Both the position numbers and the translations under genes were made by a program. A stretch of DNA of 64,000 bases. Origin: Pusillimonas sp. TS35. Lineage in GTDB: Bacteria > Pseudomonadota > Gammaproteobacteria > Burkholderiales > Burkholderiaceae_B. Shown piece after piece: positions 16,426 to 25,484 of this stretch (its first letter is position 1; each line of letters starts with the position of its first letter). Under the pieces are notes generated by a model that saw nothing but the letters and a program-made list of their open reading frames with translations, was not told the DNA's origin and did no database searches. The stretch covers positions 620,001 to 684,000 of the forward strand of contig NZ_WWER01000001.1 in the NCBI RefSeq assembly GCF_009857885.1. The letters run 5' to 3'.

Positions 16426-17202
16426 ATGGCAGCCTTCAATACTGAGCAGGTCCTGAGCGTTCATCACTGGAACGATCGGCTATTTTCCTTTACCACCACC
16501 CGCGATCCGGCACTGCGTTTCCATAACGGCCATTTCGTCATGGTTGGCCTTGAGGTGGAAGGCAAACCGCTGATGCGCGCCTACAGCATCGCCAGTGCAA
16601 ACTACGAAGAAAATCTCGAGTTTCTCTCGATCAAGGTGCCAAACGGCCCGCTCACCTCGCGGCTGCAGCACCTGAAGGCGGGCGACTCGGTGCTTGTCAG
16701 CCGCAAGCCGGTCGGCACCTTGGTCGCCGATGACCTGCGCCCCGGCAAGCATCTGTACCTGTTCGGCACGGGCACTGGCCTGGCGCCGTTCATGAGCATC
16801 ATCAAAGATCCCGACATCTACGAACGCTTCGAAAAGGTCGTGCTGGTGCATGGCGTGCGCTACATCAGCGAACTTGCCTACGCCAACTACATCGAAAATG
16901 AGCTGCCCGCCAACGAATACTTCGGCGAGCTCGTGCGCGACAAACTTATCTACTATCCCACCGTCACCCGCGAACCCTTCCGTCATAACGGGCGTATCAC
17001 CAAACTGGTCGAAACCGGCCAAATCTTCCAGGATATCGGTCTGCCGCCGCTTGATCCCGCTGTTGACCGCGCCATGCTGTGCGGCAGCCCGGCCATGTTG
17101 GCCGATGTCAGCGCCATGCTCGATAGTCGTGGCTTCGAGGCCTCACCGGGCGTAGGTCAGCCGGGCGATTACGTCATCGAACGCGCTTTCGTGGATAAAT
17201 GA
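16426..17202 (+). CDS. fpr: Ferredoxin/flavodoxin-NADP+ reductase
   Basis: A 258-residue FAD flavoenzyme moving electrons between NADPH and ferredoxin or flavodoxin. RAYSIASANYEENLEF is the FAD-binding RxYS motif, GTGTGLAPFMSI the NADP(H) pyrophosphate loop, MLCGSPAML the C-terminal NADP region, and the end YVIERAFVDK is the proteobacterial subclass tail in which the last residues stack on FAD. It stands alone, divergent from iron uptake and followed by a strong hairpin. Fpr often supplies electrons for Fe-S assembly and iron release, which suits its location. Confidence 0.95.
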   Translation: MAAFNTEQVLSVHHWNDRLFSFTTTRDPALRFHNGHFVMVGLEVEGKPLMRAYSIASANYEENLEFLSIKVPNGPLTSRLQHLKAGDSVLVSRKPVGTLVADDLRPGKHLYLFGTGTGLAPFMSIIKDPDIYERFEKVVLVHGVRYISELAYANYIENELPANEYFGELVRDKLIYYPTVTREPFRHNGRITKLVETGQIFQDIGLPPLDPAVDRAMLCGSPAMLADVSAMLDSRGFEASPGVGQPGDYVIERAFVDK

Positions 17203-17229
17203 AAAACATCGGTACTGTTGCCGAATAAA

Positions 17230-17274
17230 CTGCGGCCACTGCCACCATTGATTAAATGGCGGCAGTGGCCGCAG
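17230..17274 (+). terminator. Long hairpin after fpr
   Basis: A 20-base arm (17230-17249) pairs with 17255-17274 with a single mismatch around a 5-base loop, 28 bases after the fpr stop. No T-run follows, but the stability suggests a transcript end or 3' protection. Confidence 0.75.
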
Positions 17275-17402
17275 TGCTTGCCCCAACCCAGTAGTGCACG
17301 CCTCGCTACTCAATACCACTGCATGCTTTCCGCATCGCCGTTTTGCCGCGCAACGATGCTCGGTGAAACGTTCAAGGTGTCAACGCTCGCGGTTCCCCTC
17401 CG

Positions 17403-17450
17403 GCCCTTTTCTCGTCGCATCGTCCGCGTTCGGCCAAGAAAGGGGCTTTT
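17403..17450 (+). terminator. Candidate Rho-independent terminator
   Basis: GCCCTTTTCT (17403-17412) pairs with AGAAAGGGGC (17437-17446) with one G-T wobble, directly followed by TTTT and then AGTTTT. It follows no annotated gene, so it would end either fpr readthrough or an unannotated small transcript. Confidence 0.45.
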
Positions 17451-17573
17451 AGTTTTGGCTATAGCAGATTAAACTCCAATAGTATTCAACACGGCGTTTA
17501 ATGCGGGGCGGCCAGGGGTTGTCGGTCGTGCCACCGCGTCAGGGATCGTTCAACAAAGCACAAAGGCGCACAC

Positions 17574-17960
17574 ATGAGCAAGCAAGTCATCCACACCGAT
17601 GCAGCCCCCCCCGCAGTGGGGCCATATTCGCAAGCCATCGCTGTCAATGGCGGCAAAACGGTCTATCTTTCCGGTCAGATCGGTCTCGAACCCGCCACCG
17701 GCGATCTGGTATCCGAGAACTTCGAAGGGCAGGTACGCCAGGCGTTCGCCAACCTCAAGGCAGTAATCGAAGAAGCCGGCGGCACGCTGGACAATATCGT
17801 CAAGCTCACGCTCTTCCTGACCGATCTGTCAAAGTTCGCCAGCGCCAATGCCATCATGGCAGACTTTATTCCCCAGCCATATCCCGCCCGCTCCACACTG
17901 GGCGTAGCCAGTCTGCCCAAAGGTGCGCAGTTCGAAGTGGAAGCGGTCGTCGTCATCTGA
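17574..17960 (+). CDS. ridA: RidA family enamine/imine deaminase
   Basis: A 128-residue trimeric cytoplasmic enzyme that hydrolyses reactive enamine/imine intermediates, such as 2-aminoacrylate, formed by PLP enzymes. Signature features: PPAVGPYSQAI, VYLSGQIGLEPATGDLV, and the C-terminal PYPARSTLGVASLPKGAQFEVEA with the substrate-binding Arg. It is 8 bases upstream of recG, so the two are probably co-transcribed. A run of eight C residues (17605-17612) lies within the first 13 codons. Confidence 0.96.
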   Translation: MSKQVIHTDAAPPAVGPYSQAIAVNGGKTVYLSGQIGLEPATGDLVSENFEGQVRQAFANLKAVIEEAGGTLDNIVKLTLFLTDLSKFASANAIMADFIPQPYPARSTLGVASLPKGAQFEVEAVVVI

Positions 17961-17968
17961 AGCGGCCT

Positions 17969-20107
17969 ATGGGCTCTGCTACGCGGGCACCCGCCAACGG
18001 CGCCGTCGATGTGCCGGGCGGCAGCGGTCGGGCGGCCGGTCGCCGTGCGTCGAGCGGCAAGGCTGCGCCCGCCAAGGCGCAAGACGAGCAGGGGGCGTCG
18101 GCATTGCAGCGCCGTTTTGGTCGCCTGGGCCTGCGCGAGCCGGCAGATTTCATCGTTCACCTGCCGCTGCGGTATGAAGACGAAACCCGCATCGTACCTA
18201 TCGCCTCGCTCATGCCTGGCATGAGCGGCCAGGTGGAGGGCGAGGTCGTGCGCAGCGAGGTACTGTTCAGGCCACGCCGGCAACTGCAGGCGGTACTCGA
18301 AGACGACTCCGGCCAGTTGGCGCTGCGATGGCTCAATTTCTACCCCAGCCAGCAAAAACAGGTGGAGGCGGGCAGGCGCCTGCGCGTACGCGGCGAGGTT
18401 CGCGGCGGCTTTGGCGGCTACGAAATGGTGCACCCTAAAGTCAGCGCCGCCGGTGCACCACTGCCGCAGGCGCTCACGCCCGTATACCCCACCACAGACG
18501 GCCTTTCACAGGCTAGTCTGCGCAAGGCGATCGACCAAGCGCTGGGGCGGGCGGACTTGTCCGATACCTTGCCTGATGCGCTGCGCGAGCAGTATGGGCT
18601 GATTCCTTTTGCACAGGCCATTCGCGTGCTGCATCATCCGCCGGCCAATGTTTCTTATCACGATCTGATCGAGCGCGGCCATCCAGCCTGGGCCCGCATC
18701 AAGTTCGATGAGCTGCTGGCGCAGCAGTTGTCGCTGGCGGCTGCGCGGGCCGCGCGGCGCCGCCAGCGGGCTACGCCGCTCCCGCCCGACGCGGGCCTGT
18801 CAAAGACGCTGCTGGCCAATTTGCCGTTTACGCTCACTGATGCACAACAACGCGTAATCGCTGAAATCTCGGCTGATCTGGCGCGCTCCTTCCCCATGCA
18901 TCGCTTGCTGCAAGGGGATGTGGGTAGCGGCAAGACTATCGTGGCGGCGTTTGCCGCCGCGCAAGCCGTGTCCGCTGGTTGCCAAGTGGCCATTATGGCG
19001 CCCACCGAAATCCTGGCCGAACAGCATTTTCACAAGCTTGCGGCTTGGCTGGAGCCGCTGGGTGTGCGGGTGGCCTGGCTTACCGGCAGCATGTCTGCGG
19101 CGTCGCGGCGGCAGGCAGTGACGGACGCTGAGTCTGGCCAGGCCGACCTTGTCGTGGGGACGCAGGCGCTGATTCAAGACAGGATCGCCTTTGCCCGCCT
19201 GGGTCTGGTGATTCTCGATGAGCAGCACCGCTTCGGTGTGGGCCAGCGGCTGGCGCTCAGCCGCAAGGGGGAAGACGGGGCGTTGATCCCGCACCAGCTC
19301 AATATGAGCGCCACGCCGATTCCGCGCACCTTGGCCATGACCTTCTTCGCTGACCTGGATGTGTCCGCCATCGATGCACTACCTCCTGGTCGTACACCAG
19401 TGGTAACCAAGCTGATCGCCGACTCTCGGCGCGACGAGGTGTTGGGCAGCGTGACAGCCGAAGTGAGGCAGGGTCGCCAGGCCTACTGGGTATGTCCGCT
19501 GGTCGAAGAAAGCGAAGCGCTGCAGTTGCAGACGGCTGTCGATACACATGCGCGCCTGGCGCAGGCGCTGCCTGATCTGCGCGTGGCGCTGATACACGGC
19601 AAGATGGCGCCAACCGAGAAGCAGGCGGTTATGCAGGCCTTTCGCGATGGGCAGACCGACCTGCTGGTGGCGACCACGGTAATCGAGGTTGGGGTGGATG
19701 TACCCAATGCCTCCCTCATGATCATTGAACATGCCGAGCGCTTCGGGTTGGCCCAGTTGCATCAGTTGCGCGGCCGGGTAGGGCGCGGCAGCGCGCGTTC
19801 GGTGTGCGTGCTGATGTACCAGGCGCCGCTGAGCATGGTGGCGCGCCAGCGCCTGCGAGCAATGTACGAAACGACGGATGGCTTCGAGATCGCGCGGCGT
19901 GATCTCGAACAGCGCGGCCCGGGTGAGTTCCTGGGTGTCAGGCAGTCCGGTCAGGCATTGCTGCGCTTTGCCAGCCTGGACACCGATGCGTCCCTGGTCG
20001 AACAGGCGCGGCAGGCGGCGGTCGATATGCGCACAAAGTATCCGGACTATGCTGCCGCGCATTTGCGGCGCTGGATGAAGGACCGTGAGGATTACCTGAG
20101 AAGCTAG
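17969..20107 (+). CDS. recG: ATP-dependent DNA helicase RecG
   Basis: A branch-migration helicase that remodels stalled replication forks and Holliday junctions. 712 residues: an N-terminal wedge/OB domain (about 45-200), then helicase motifs MHRLLQGDVGSGKTIVA (Walker A), LVILDEQHRFGVGQR (motif II DEQH), MSATPIPRTL (III), and HQLRGRVGRG (VI), then the RecG C-terminus GPGEFLGVRQSG. The frame is open into the ridA region, but the ATG at 17969, 8 bases after ridA, gives a usual length. The first 40 residues are Ala/Gly-rich and probably unstructured. oxyR follows after 25 bases. Confidence 0.96.
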   Translation: MGSATRAPANGAVDVPGGSGRAAGRRASSGKAAPAKAQDEQGASALQRRFGRLGLREPADFIVHLPLRYEDETRIVPIASLMPGMSGQVEGEVVRSEVLFRPRRQLQAVLEDDSGQLALRWLNFYPSQQKQVEAGRRLRVRGEVRGGFGGYEMVHPKVSAAGAPLPQALTPVYPTTDGLSQASLRKAIDQALGRADLSDTLPDALREQYGLIPFAQAIRVLHHPPANVSYHDLIERGHPAWARIKFDELLAQQLSLAAARAARRRQRATPLPPDAGLSKTLLANLPFTLTDAQQRVIAEISADLARSFPMHRLLQGDVGSGKTIVAAFAAAQAVSAGCQVAIMAPTEILAEQHFHKLAAWLEPLGVRVAWLTGSMSAASRRQAVTDAESGQADLVVGTQALIQDRIAFARLGLVILDEQHRFGVGQRLALSRKGEDGALIPHQLNMSATPIPRTLAMTFFADLDVSAIDALPPGRTPVVTKLIADSRRDEVLGSVTAEVRQGRQAYWVCPLVEESEALQLQTAVDTHARLAQALPDLRVALIHGKMAPTEKQAVMQAFRDGQTDLLVATTVIEVGVDVPNASLMIIEHAERFGLAQLHQLRGRVGRGSARSVCVLMYQAPLSMVARQRLRAMYETTDGFEIARRDLEQRGPGEFLGVRQSGQALLRFASLDTDASLVEQARQAAVDMRTKYPDYAAAHLRRWMKDREDYLRS

Positions 20108-20132
20108 CCAGATTTACCGCGAGAACTCCACC

Positions 20133-21086
20133 ATGACCCTGACTGAACTCAAATATATTGTTGCCGTTGCGCGTGAGCGCCATTTCGGCCGGGCCGCCGA
20201 GGCCTGCTTCGTCAGCCAGCCCACGCTGTCTGTCGCCATACGCAAGCTTGAGGATGAGTTGGGCGTGGTGCTGTTCGAGCGTGGCGGCGCCGAGGTCGGC
20301 ATTACACCCATCGGGCTGCGCATTGTGGCACAGGCCCAGCGCGTGCTGGAAGAAGGCGCGCAGCTGCGTGAGATCGCCCGCCAGGGGCATGACCCGCTGG
20401 CCGGCCCGCTGCGCGTGGGTGTCATCCACACCATAGGCCCATATCTGCTGCCAAGGCTGGTGCCCACGCAGATCGAGGCCACGCCGCAGATGCCGCTGCT
20501 GCTGCAGGAGAATTTCACGGCTCGGCTGCTGGAGCTTTTGCGCCAAGGCGAAATCGACTGTGCCATCCTGGCGCTGCCCATACCGGATGCAGGGCTGTCG
20601 GTGCACCCACTCTACGACGAACCGTTCCTGGTGGCGATTCCCAAGAACCACCCCTGGAGCAACAGGAAGGAAATTGACGCCACTCAGTTGAAGGACGAGA
20701 CTATGCTGCTGCTGGGAACGGGGCATTGCTTTCGTGACCAAGTGCTTGAAGTATGCCCTGAGTTGTCGCGGTTTTCGGCATCCAGCGAAGGCATCCAGCG
20801 CACCTTCGAAGGCTCGTCGCTCGAGACCATACGCCACATGGTGGCGGCCGGCCTCGGCGTGACGGTGCTGCCGGCCAGTTCGCTTTCCATGCCGGGCATC
20901 GAGAACCACCTGCTCTCCTACATACCGTTCAAGAAGCCGGTGCCCGACCGTCGCGTCGTGTTGGTCAACCGCAAGAGTTTCCCCCGTCCCGCCGCCATCG
21001 ACGCCTTGATCAAGGCCATCCATGATTGCGCGTTGCCCGGCGTCAACTACCTGGATACTGTGCCGGCCGCCGCCGAGCCGGCGTGA
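20133..21086 (+). CDS. oxyR: Hydrogen peroxide-responsive regulator OxyR
   Basis: A LysR-family peroxide sensor of 317 residues. The HTH spans about 1-65 (FGRAAEACFVSQPTLSVAIRKLE). The redox pair is Cys199 and Cys208 in GTGHCFRDQVLEVCPE, at exactly the E. coli residue numbers, so disulfide sensing should be intact. recG-oxyR adjacency recurs in beta- and gamma-proteobacteria. The next gene is dps, a classic OxyR target, and a candidate OxyR site lies between them. Confidence 0.97.
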   Translation: MTLTELKYIVAVARERHFGRAAEACFVSQPTLSVAIRKLEDELGVVLFERGGAEVGITPIGLRIVAQAQRVLEEGAQLREIARQGHDPLAGPLRVGVIHTIGPYLLPRLVPTQIEATPQMPLLLQENFTARLLELLRQGEIDCAILALPIPDAGLSVHPLYDEPFLVAIPKNHPWSNRKEIDATQLKDETMLLLGTGHCFRDQVLEVCPELSRFSASSEGIQRTFEGSSLETIRHMVAAGLGVTVLPASSLSMPGIENHLLSYIPFKKPVPDRRVVLVNRKSFPRPAAIDALIKAIHDCALPGVNYLDTVPAAAEPA

Positions 21087-21141
21087 GAGTGCTGGCAATT
21101 TCGGGGTGGTAGGCGCCGAAGTGAATGCTGCCGTGCGCCGC

Positions 21142-21178
21142 GTAGCTGACGGCTATCACGCCGATCAATAAATCTCAT
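21142..21178 (+). promoter_or_regulatory. Candidate OxyR binding site upstream of dps
   Basis: Four tetramers, GTAG (21142), CTAT (21153), ATCA (21164) and TCAT (21175), are spaced by exactly 7 bases, as in the OxyR motif ATAG-N7-CTAT-N7-ATAG-N7-CTAT. Eleven of 16 defined positions match. It lies 118 bases before the dps ATG. The right half is weak. Confidence 0.5.
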
Positions 21179-21295
21179 GCCGCGCAACACATTTCGAACT
21201 ACTTTGCCGTGATATCCTGAGCCCTTCTTCGAATGCATGGATACGCCACGCCGCGTTCCGTGCATAGCGTCCAATGCTCATCAAGGAGATCCATC

Positions 21296-21820
21296 ATGGC
21301 AAAAGAGCGCAAACCCGATGCAGCCAAGAGCACCGCGCCCGCGGAAAAAGGCCTCGACATCGACATCGGTATTTCAGACAAAGACCGTGCGACTGTGGCC
21401 GCCGAGCTATCCAAGATGCTGGCGGACTCCTACACGCTGTATTTGATGACGCACAACTTCCACTGGAACGTCACCGGCCCGCAGTTTAATACGCTGCACA
21501 ATATGTTCATGACGCAGTACACCGAAGCCTGGCAGGCGCTGGACAGCATTGCCGAGCGCATCCGCGCTTTGGGGCATTTCGCGCCCGGCACCTATGCGCA
21601 ATACGCAGCGCTGTCGTCGATCAACGAAGTTGCGACGGTGCCGAACGCAACAGCCATGATCGAACTGCTCGTCAAGGGCAACGAGGCAGTCGCCAAGACA
21701 GCGCGCCAGGCCCTCAAGAAGGCTGACGCGGTCGACGACCAACCTACCGTTGATCTGCTCACCCAACGCTTGGATGTGCACGAGAAGAACGCCTGGATGC
21801 TGCGCAGCATGCTGCAGTGA
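21296..21820 (+). CDS. dps: Dps, DNA-protecting ferritin-like protein
   Basis: A 174-residue miniferritin that oxidises and stores iron using hydrogen peroxide and can coat DNA. The ferroxidase region is visible as LMTHNFHWNVTGPQFNTLHNMF...AWQALDSIAERIRALG, whose His, Asp and Glu residues form the inter-subunit iron site. The Lys-rich N-terminal tail (MAKERKPDAAKS) could bind DNA. I chose the ATG at 21296 because AAGGAGAT lies 5 bases before it. It sits directly after oxyR. Confidence 0.95.
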   Translation: MAKERKPDAAKSTAPAEKGLDIDIGISDKDRATVAAELSKMLADSYTLYLMTHNFHWNVTGPQFNTLHNMFMTQYTEAWQALDSIAERIRALGHFAPGTYAQYAALSSINEVATVPNATAMIELLVKGNEAVAKTARQALKKADAVDDQPTVDLLTQRLDVHEKNAWMLRSMLQ

Positions 21821-22053
21821 CGCTGGCGCGGGGTTTCGTTGCCCGATCGTAGCGGCTGGCCGCCTCGCATGCGGCCATGCGCAGCCCGGTGGCAGTTGTA
21901 ATGCGCTCGTACAGGGCTGCTGGTCAACGCCGTGCCGGGCGTCTGTCGTAACGTTCAGTAATAACCCTGAGTTTTCAACTGGGGCGGGCTATGCGGCATG
22001 GGTTCAGTGTATGCTTGGCAGCGTATCTGGATAGCGCACTTCGAGGAGGCTAT

Positions 22054-23169
22054 ATGAAAGTTCGCTTTACCCCCGTCGCCGCCGCACTCGGCTTGGCCGC
22101 GGGTATGCTTATGGCAGGCCCCGCAGCGGCCGCCACGATCAAAATTGCCATTGCCGGTCCGTTCACCGGCCCCGTCACGCAATACGGCGACATGGTCAAG
22201 CAGGGTGTTGACACCGCCATCGAACAACTCAACGCTAAGGGCGGTGGCAACACCTTCGAAGCCGTGGTGCTCGATGACGGCTGCGAACCCAAGCAAGGCC
22301 CCGTGGTCGCCAATCGTGTTGTCAACGATGGCATCCATTATGTGGTTGGCCATGTATGCTCGGGCGCCACCATTGCCGCCACCGACATCTACAACAACGA
22401 AGGCATTGTCATGGTCACGCCCTCGGCCACTTCGCCGGCGGTCACCGATGGCAAGAATTACGAAACCATCTTCCGCACCATCGGCCGCGACGACCAGCAG
22501 GGTCCCGCAGCGGCCAAGTTCATCATCGAAAAGATCAAGCCCAAGAAGGTTGCGGTTCTGCACGACAAGCAGTCTTACGGCCAGGGCATCGCAAGCGCTG
22601 TGCGCAACGATCTGCAGAAGGCGGGCGTTGACGTCGTGCTGTTCGAAGGCATCAACGCGGGCGATTCCGATTACTCAGCCGTCATCACCAAGCTCAAGAC
22701 CACGGGCGCTGATTTCGTCTATTACGGCGGCTATCACCCTGAAATGGGCCTGCTGCTGCGCCAGGGTTCGGAGCAAGGCCTGAAGGCGCAGTTCATGGGC
22801 CCTGAGGGTGTAGGCAACCCCGATATCAACGCCATCGCGGGTGCTGCAGTCGAAGGCATGTTGGTTACCTTGCCGGCAGACTTCACCAAAAATCCGGCCA
22901 ACGCCGAGATTGTGAAGGCCTTCAAAGACAAGGGCCGCGACCCCAGCGGCGCTTTCCAGCTCACTGCCTATTCAGCCATGCAGGCCATTGCCGCCGGCAT
23001 CAAGGGCGCAGGCGCGGATGACCCTGCCAAGGTTGCTGCATACCTGCACAGCCATGCCGTCAAGACGCCAATCGGCGAAATTTCCTGGAACAAGCAGGGC
23101 GACCTGAAAGAGTTCAAGTTTGACGTCTTCAAATGGCATAAAGACGGCAGCAAATCGGTTTATCAATAA
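22054..23169 (+). CDS. Orphan branched-chain amino acid binding protein (LivK-like)
   Basis: A 371-residue periplasmic binding protein of the type I fold. A signal peptide ends near GPAAAATIKIAIAG. Shared with the LivK at 29245: DDGCEPKQ, CSG at the ligand site, the IGRDDQQGP stretch, GDSDYSAVITKLK and MGPEGV, so the two are clear paralogues. It has no permease or ATPase beside it, has its own GAGGAGG ribosome site and ends in a terminator, so it is a single-gene unit. It probably feeds the LivHMGF core about 7 kb downstream with a different ligand preference. Confidence 0.92.
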   Translation: MKVRFTPVAAALGLAAGMLMAGPAAAATIKIAIAGPFTGPVTQYGDMVKQGVDTAIEQLNAKGGGNTFEAVVLDDGCEPKQGPVVANRVVNDGIHYVVGHVCSGATIAATDIYNNEGIVMVTPSATSPAVTDGKNYETIFRTIGRDDQQGPAAAKFIIEKIKPKKVAVLHDKQSYGQGIASAVRNDLQKAGVDVVLFEGINAGDSDYSAVITKLKTTGADFVYYGGYHPEMGLLLRQGSEQGLKAQFMGPEGVGNPDINAIAGAAVEGMLVTLPADFTKNPANAEIVKAFKDKGRDPSGAFQLTAYSAMQAIAAGIKGAGADDPAKVAAYLHSHAVKTPIGEISWNKQGDLKEFKFDVFKWHKDGSKSVYQ

Positions 23170-23481
23170 CAACAAACAATAAAAAGGCCACACAGGCCCA
23201 GTCGGCGCACAGGCGTCACAGCTTGTACGCCGTCTCTGAACCCCGCGCAGCCAGAACTAGGCCTGGTTTCGCGGGGTTTTTTGCCGCCATCTTGTTAGCA
23301 CAATAGGCATGAACGCAGGCGCCGCCCTGGCTGCCGCCCGCTCGCCACGGAAGGGTCGCGCGCATGGCTGGTATGGCAGCCTATCTCCTGGGGGCTGCCG
23401 TGCTTTCTCGGCGGCAGGGCCCTCGTGGCCGCGGCAGGCAGGTTGGGGATATGTGACCCTGCGCTTGTTGCGGTATAGCGG
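23170..23481. other. 312-base convergent gap holding a terminator
   Basis: The region separates the orphan binding protein gene from the end of ugpC on the other strand. Apart from the terminator at 23241-23282 and small GC-rich dyads near 23395-23420 there is nothing I can assign. Confidence 0.6.
23241..23282 (+). terminator. Rho-independent terminator of the orphan binding protein gene
   Basis: CCCCGCG (23241-23247) pairs with CGCGGGG (23270-23276), with inner pairing CCAG/CTGG, followed directly by six T residues (23277-23282). Confidence 0.88.
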
Positions 23482-24567
23482 TTACGCGTCGACGCGTTTA
23501 CCGGTTTCCGGGTCGAACCAATGCAGCGGATGGATGCCATCCTGGCCAACCTGCACCGCTTCGCCCGTCTGCAGCGGGTATTCGCGCGTCAGGCCGATCG
23601 GGCAGCGCAATACCACCGGGGTGTCGCCGTGCCGGCCGTGGATCAGTTGCTCGGATCCGAGAATTTCGATCATTTCGATTGTGATGGCAAGGCCGCTTGT
23701 ATGCAAGGCGATATGCTCTGGCCGCATGCCAAGCAGGGCCTTGCGGCTGGCCAGCGAGGCGGGCGCTTGCGCGGCATCGAAATCGAGTACTTGGCCGTTT
23801 TCGTCGTGGACCCGCCGCTCGGCATCAAGCTGCACCGGGATCAGGTTCATGGGCGGCGAGCCAATAAAGCTTGCCACAAAGACCGATGCGGGGCGTTCGA
23901 ATACCTCGACCGGGGTGCCGATTTGTTCGGGCACACCTTTGTTCATCACAACCATGCGTTGGGCCAGTGTCATCGCTTCTACCTGATCGTGCGTGACGTA
24001 CAGGCTGGTGGTGCCCAGGCGGCGGTGCAGCTTCTGGATCTCGAGCCGCATCTGCACGCGCAGTTTCGCGTCCAGATTGGACAAGGGCTCATCGAACAGG
24101 AAGACTTTTGGGTCGCGTACGATTGCCCGCCCCATGGCCACCCGTTGGCGCTGGCCCCCTGACAGTTGGCCGGGACGACGGTCGAGCAGATGCAACAGCT
24201 CGAGTATGCGCGCGGCGTCTTGCACTTTGCGCTGGATCTCTGCCTTGCTGAGCTTGCGTATCTTCAGGCCATAGGCCATGTTGTCGAACACGCTCATGTG
24301 GGGGTAAAGCGCGTAGTTCTGAAACACCATCGCAATATCGCGCTCGGCTGGCTCCAGATTGTTGACAACCTTCCCGTCGATGGCGATCTCGCCGCTGGTT
24401 ACGCTTTCGAGGCCTGCCACCATGCGCATCAGCGTGGATTTGCCACAGCCCGACGGGCCGACGATGACGATGAATTCGCCGTCCTTGATATCCATGCTTA
24501 TGCCATGGATCACGGCAATGCCGTTGGGATAGGTTTTGCTTACGTTGCGGAAACTCAGCGTTGCCAT
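23482..24567 (-). CDS. ugpC: sn-Glycerol-3-phosphate ABC transporter ATPase
   Basis: The ATPase of the UgpBAEC importer, a MalK/UgpC-type subunit with a C-terminal TOBE/MalK domain (about 240-361). Walker [11 protein letters not shown]-loop [13 protein letters not shown], signature [15 protein letters not shown], Walker [13 protein letters not shown] and H-loop YVTHDQVEA are intact. The ATG at 24567 begins [16 protein letters not shown]; longer upstream readings run into ugpE. It is last in the minus-strand operon, after ugpE. Confidence 0.95.
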   Translation of the reverse strand: MATLSFRNVSKTYPNGIAVIHGISMDIKDGEFIVIVGPSGCGKSTLMRMVAGLESVTSGEIAIDGKVVNNLEPAERDIAMVFQNYALYPHMSVFDNMAYGLKIRKLSKAEIQRKVQDAARILELLHLLDRRPGQLSGGQRQRVAMGRAIVRDPKVFLFDEPLSNLDAKLRVQMRLEIQKLHRRLGTTSLYVTHDQVEAMTLAQRMVVMNKGVPEQIGTPVEVFERPASVFVASFIGSPPMNLIPVQLDAERRVHDENGQVLDFDAAQAPASLASRKALLGMRPEHIALHTSGLAITIEMIEILGSEQLIHGRHGDTPVVLRCPIGLTREYPLQTGEAVQVGQDGIHPLHWFDPETGKRVDA

Positions 24568-24605
24568 GTGTGCATCCAGTTCTATGTATAGTGCGGCCAG
24601 CCGGC

Positions 24606-25448
24606 TTATTTTTCGGCGTCTACCAGGCCCTTGACGAACCACTTCTGCATGAAGATGACGACCGCCACGGGCGGGATCATCGCCAGCATTGCTGTAGCCA
24701 TGACCAGGTTCCATTCTGTGACGGAATCGCCGCCCGAAATCATGCGCTTGATACCAATGACCACCGGGTACATGTTTTCTTCGGTGGTGATGATGAGCGG
24801 CCACAGGTATTGGTTCCAGCCGTAGATGAATTGGATCACGAAGAGGGCGGCGATGCTGGTGCGTGACAGCGGCAGCAGCACATCGCGGAAAAATCGCATG
24901 GGGCCGGCGCCGTCGATCCGTGCGGCCTCAATCAGCTCATCGGGAACAGTAAGAAAAAACTGCCGGAACAGGAAGGTGGCGGTTGCCGAGGCGATGAGCG
25001 GCAGGGTGAGGCCCGCGTACGTGTTGAGCATGCCCAGATCCGCGACTACCTTGTAGGTGGGCGCGATTCGCACCTCGACCGGCAGCATGAGGGTGACGAA
25101 GATCATCCAGAAGAAAAACATGCGGAAACGGAAGCGGAAATACACTACAGCAAAGGCGGAGAGCATGGAAATAGCGATCTTACCGATGGCGATAACCAGG
25201 GCCATGACAGTGCTGATCCACATCATGCGCGCAACGGCCGGGGTGTTGATGGCGTCGCCCGTGAGCACGCGCGCGTAGTTTTCGATGAAGTGGCCGCCCG
25301 GCATCAGTGACATGGGCGCAGCGGCGACCTCCTGCGCGGTCTGGGTCGATGCTACAAAAGTGACGTAAAGCGGGAATGCAATGATCGCCACCCCGACGAT
25401 GAGCACAATGTGGGTGACGATATCCAGGACAGGTCGGCGTTCGATCAT
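24606..25448 (-). CDS. ugpE: sn-Glycerol-3-phosphate ABC transporter permease UgpE
   Basis: A 280-residue inner-membrane permease with about six helices and the cytoplasmic EAA loop [26 protein letters not shown] that docks on UgpC. The N-terminal segment ([27 protein letters not shown]) and the C-terminus [14 protein letters not shown] match the MalG/UgpE class. It lies 36 bases after ugpA and 38 before ugpC in the same transcript. Confidence 0.95.
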   Translation of the reverse strand: MIERRPVLDIVTHIVLIVGVAIIAFPLYVTFVASTQTAQEVAAAPMSLMPGGHFIENYARVLTGDAINTPAVARMMWISTVMALVIAIGKIAISMLSAFAVVYFRFRFRMFFFWMIFVTLMLPVEVRIAPTYKVVADLGMLNTYAGLTLPLIASATATFLFRQFFLTVPDELIEAARIDGAGPMRFFRDVLLPLSRTSIAALFVIQFIYGWNQYLWPLIITTEENMYPVVIGIKRMISGGDSVTEWNLVMATAMLAMIPPVAVVIFMQKWFVKGLVDAEK

Positions 25449-25484
25449 GGTGCGTAGGCTTGAAGAGTCGGTTGCGGGCGCGTG

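Larger units (their letters stand above)
17203..17573. other. 371-base gap between fpr and ridA
   Basis: It holds two hairpins that look like transcript ends (17230-17274 and 17403-17450) and no convincing protein gene. The 128 bases between the hairpins could encode a small RNA but show no recognised family. A weak promoter-like TTGGCT...TAGTAT follows the second hairpin. Confidence 0.5.

Noticed and set aside
17501-20107. 868-residue reading of recG
   Set aside because: The first 156 codons run through ridA in another frame; RecG proteins are about 690-710 residues.
19938-21098. 386-codon minus-strand frame opposite recG end and oxyR
   Set aside because: Spans two certain genes on the other strand and shows no domain.
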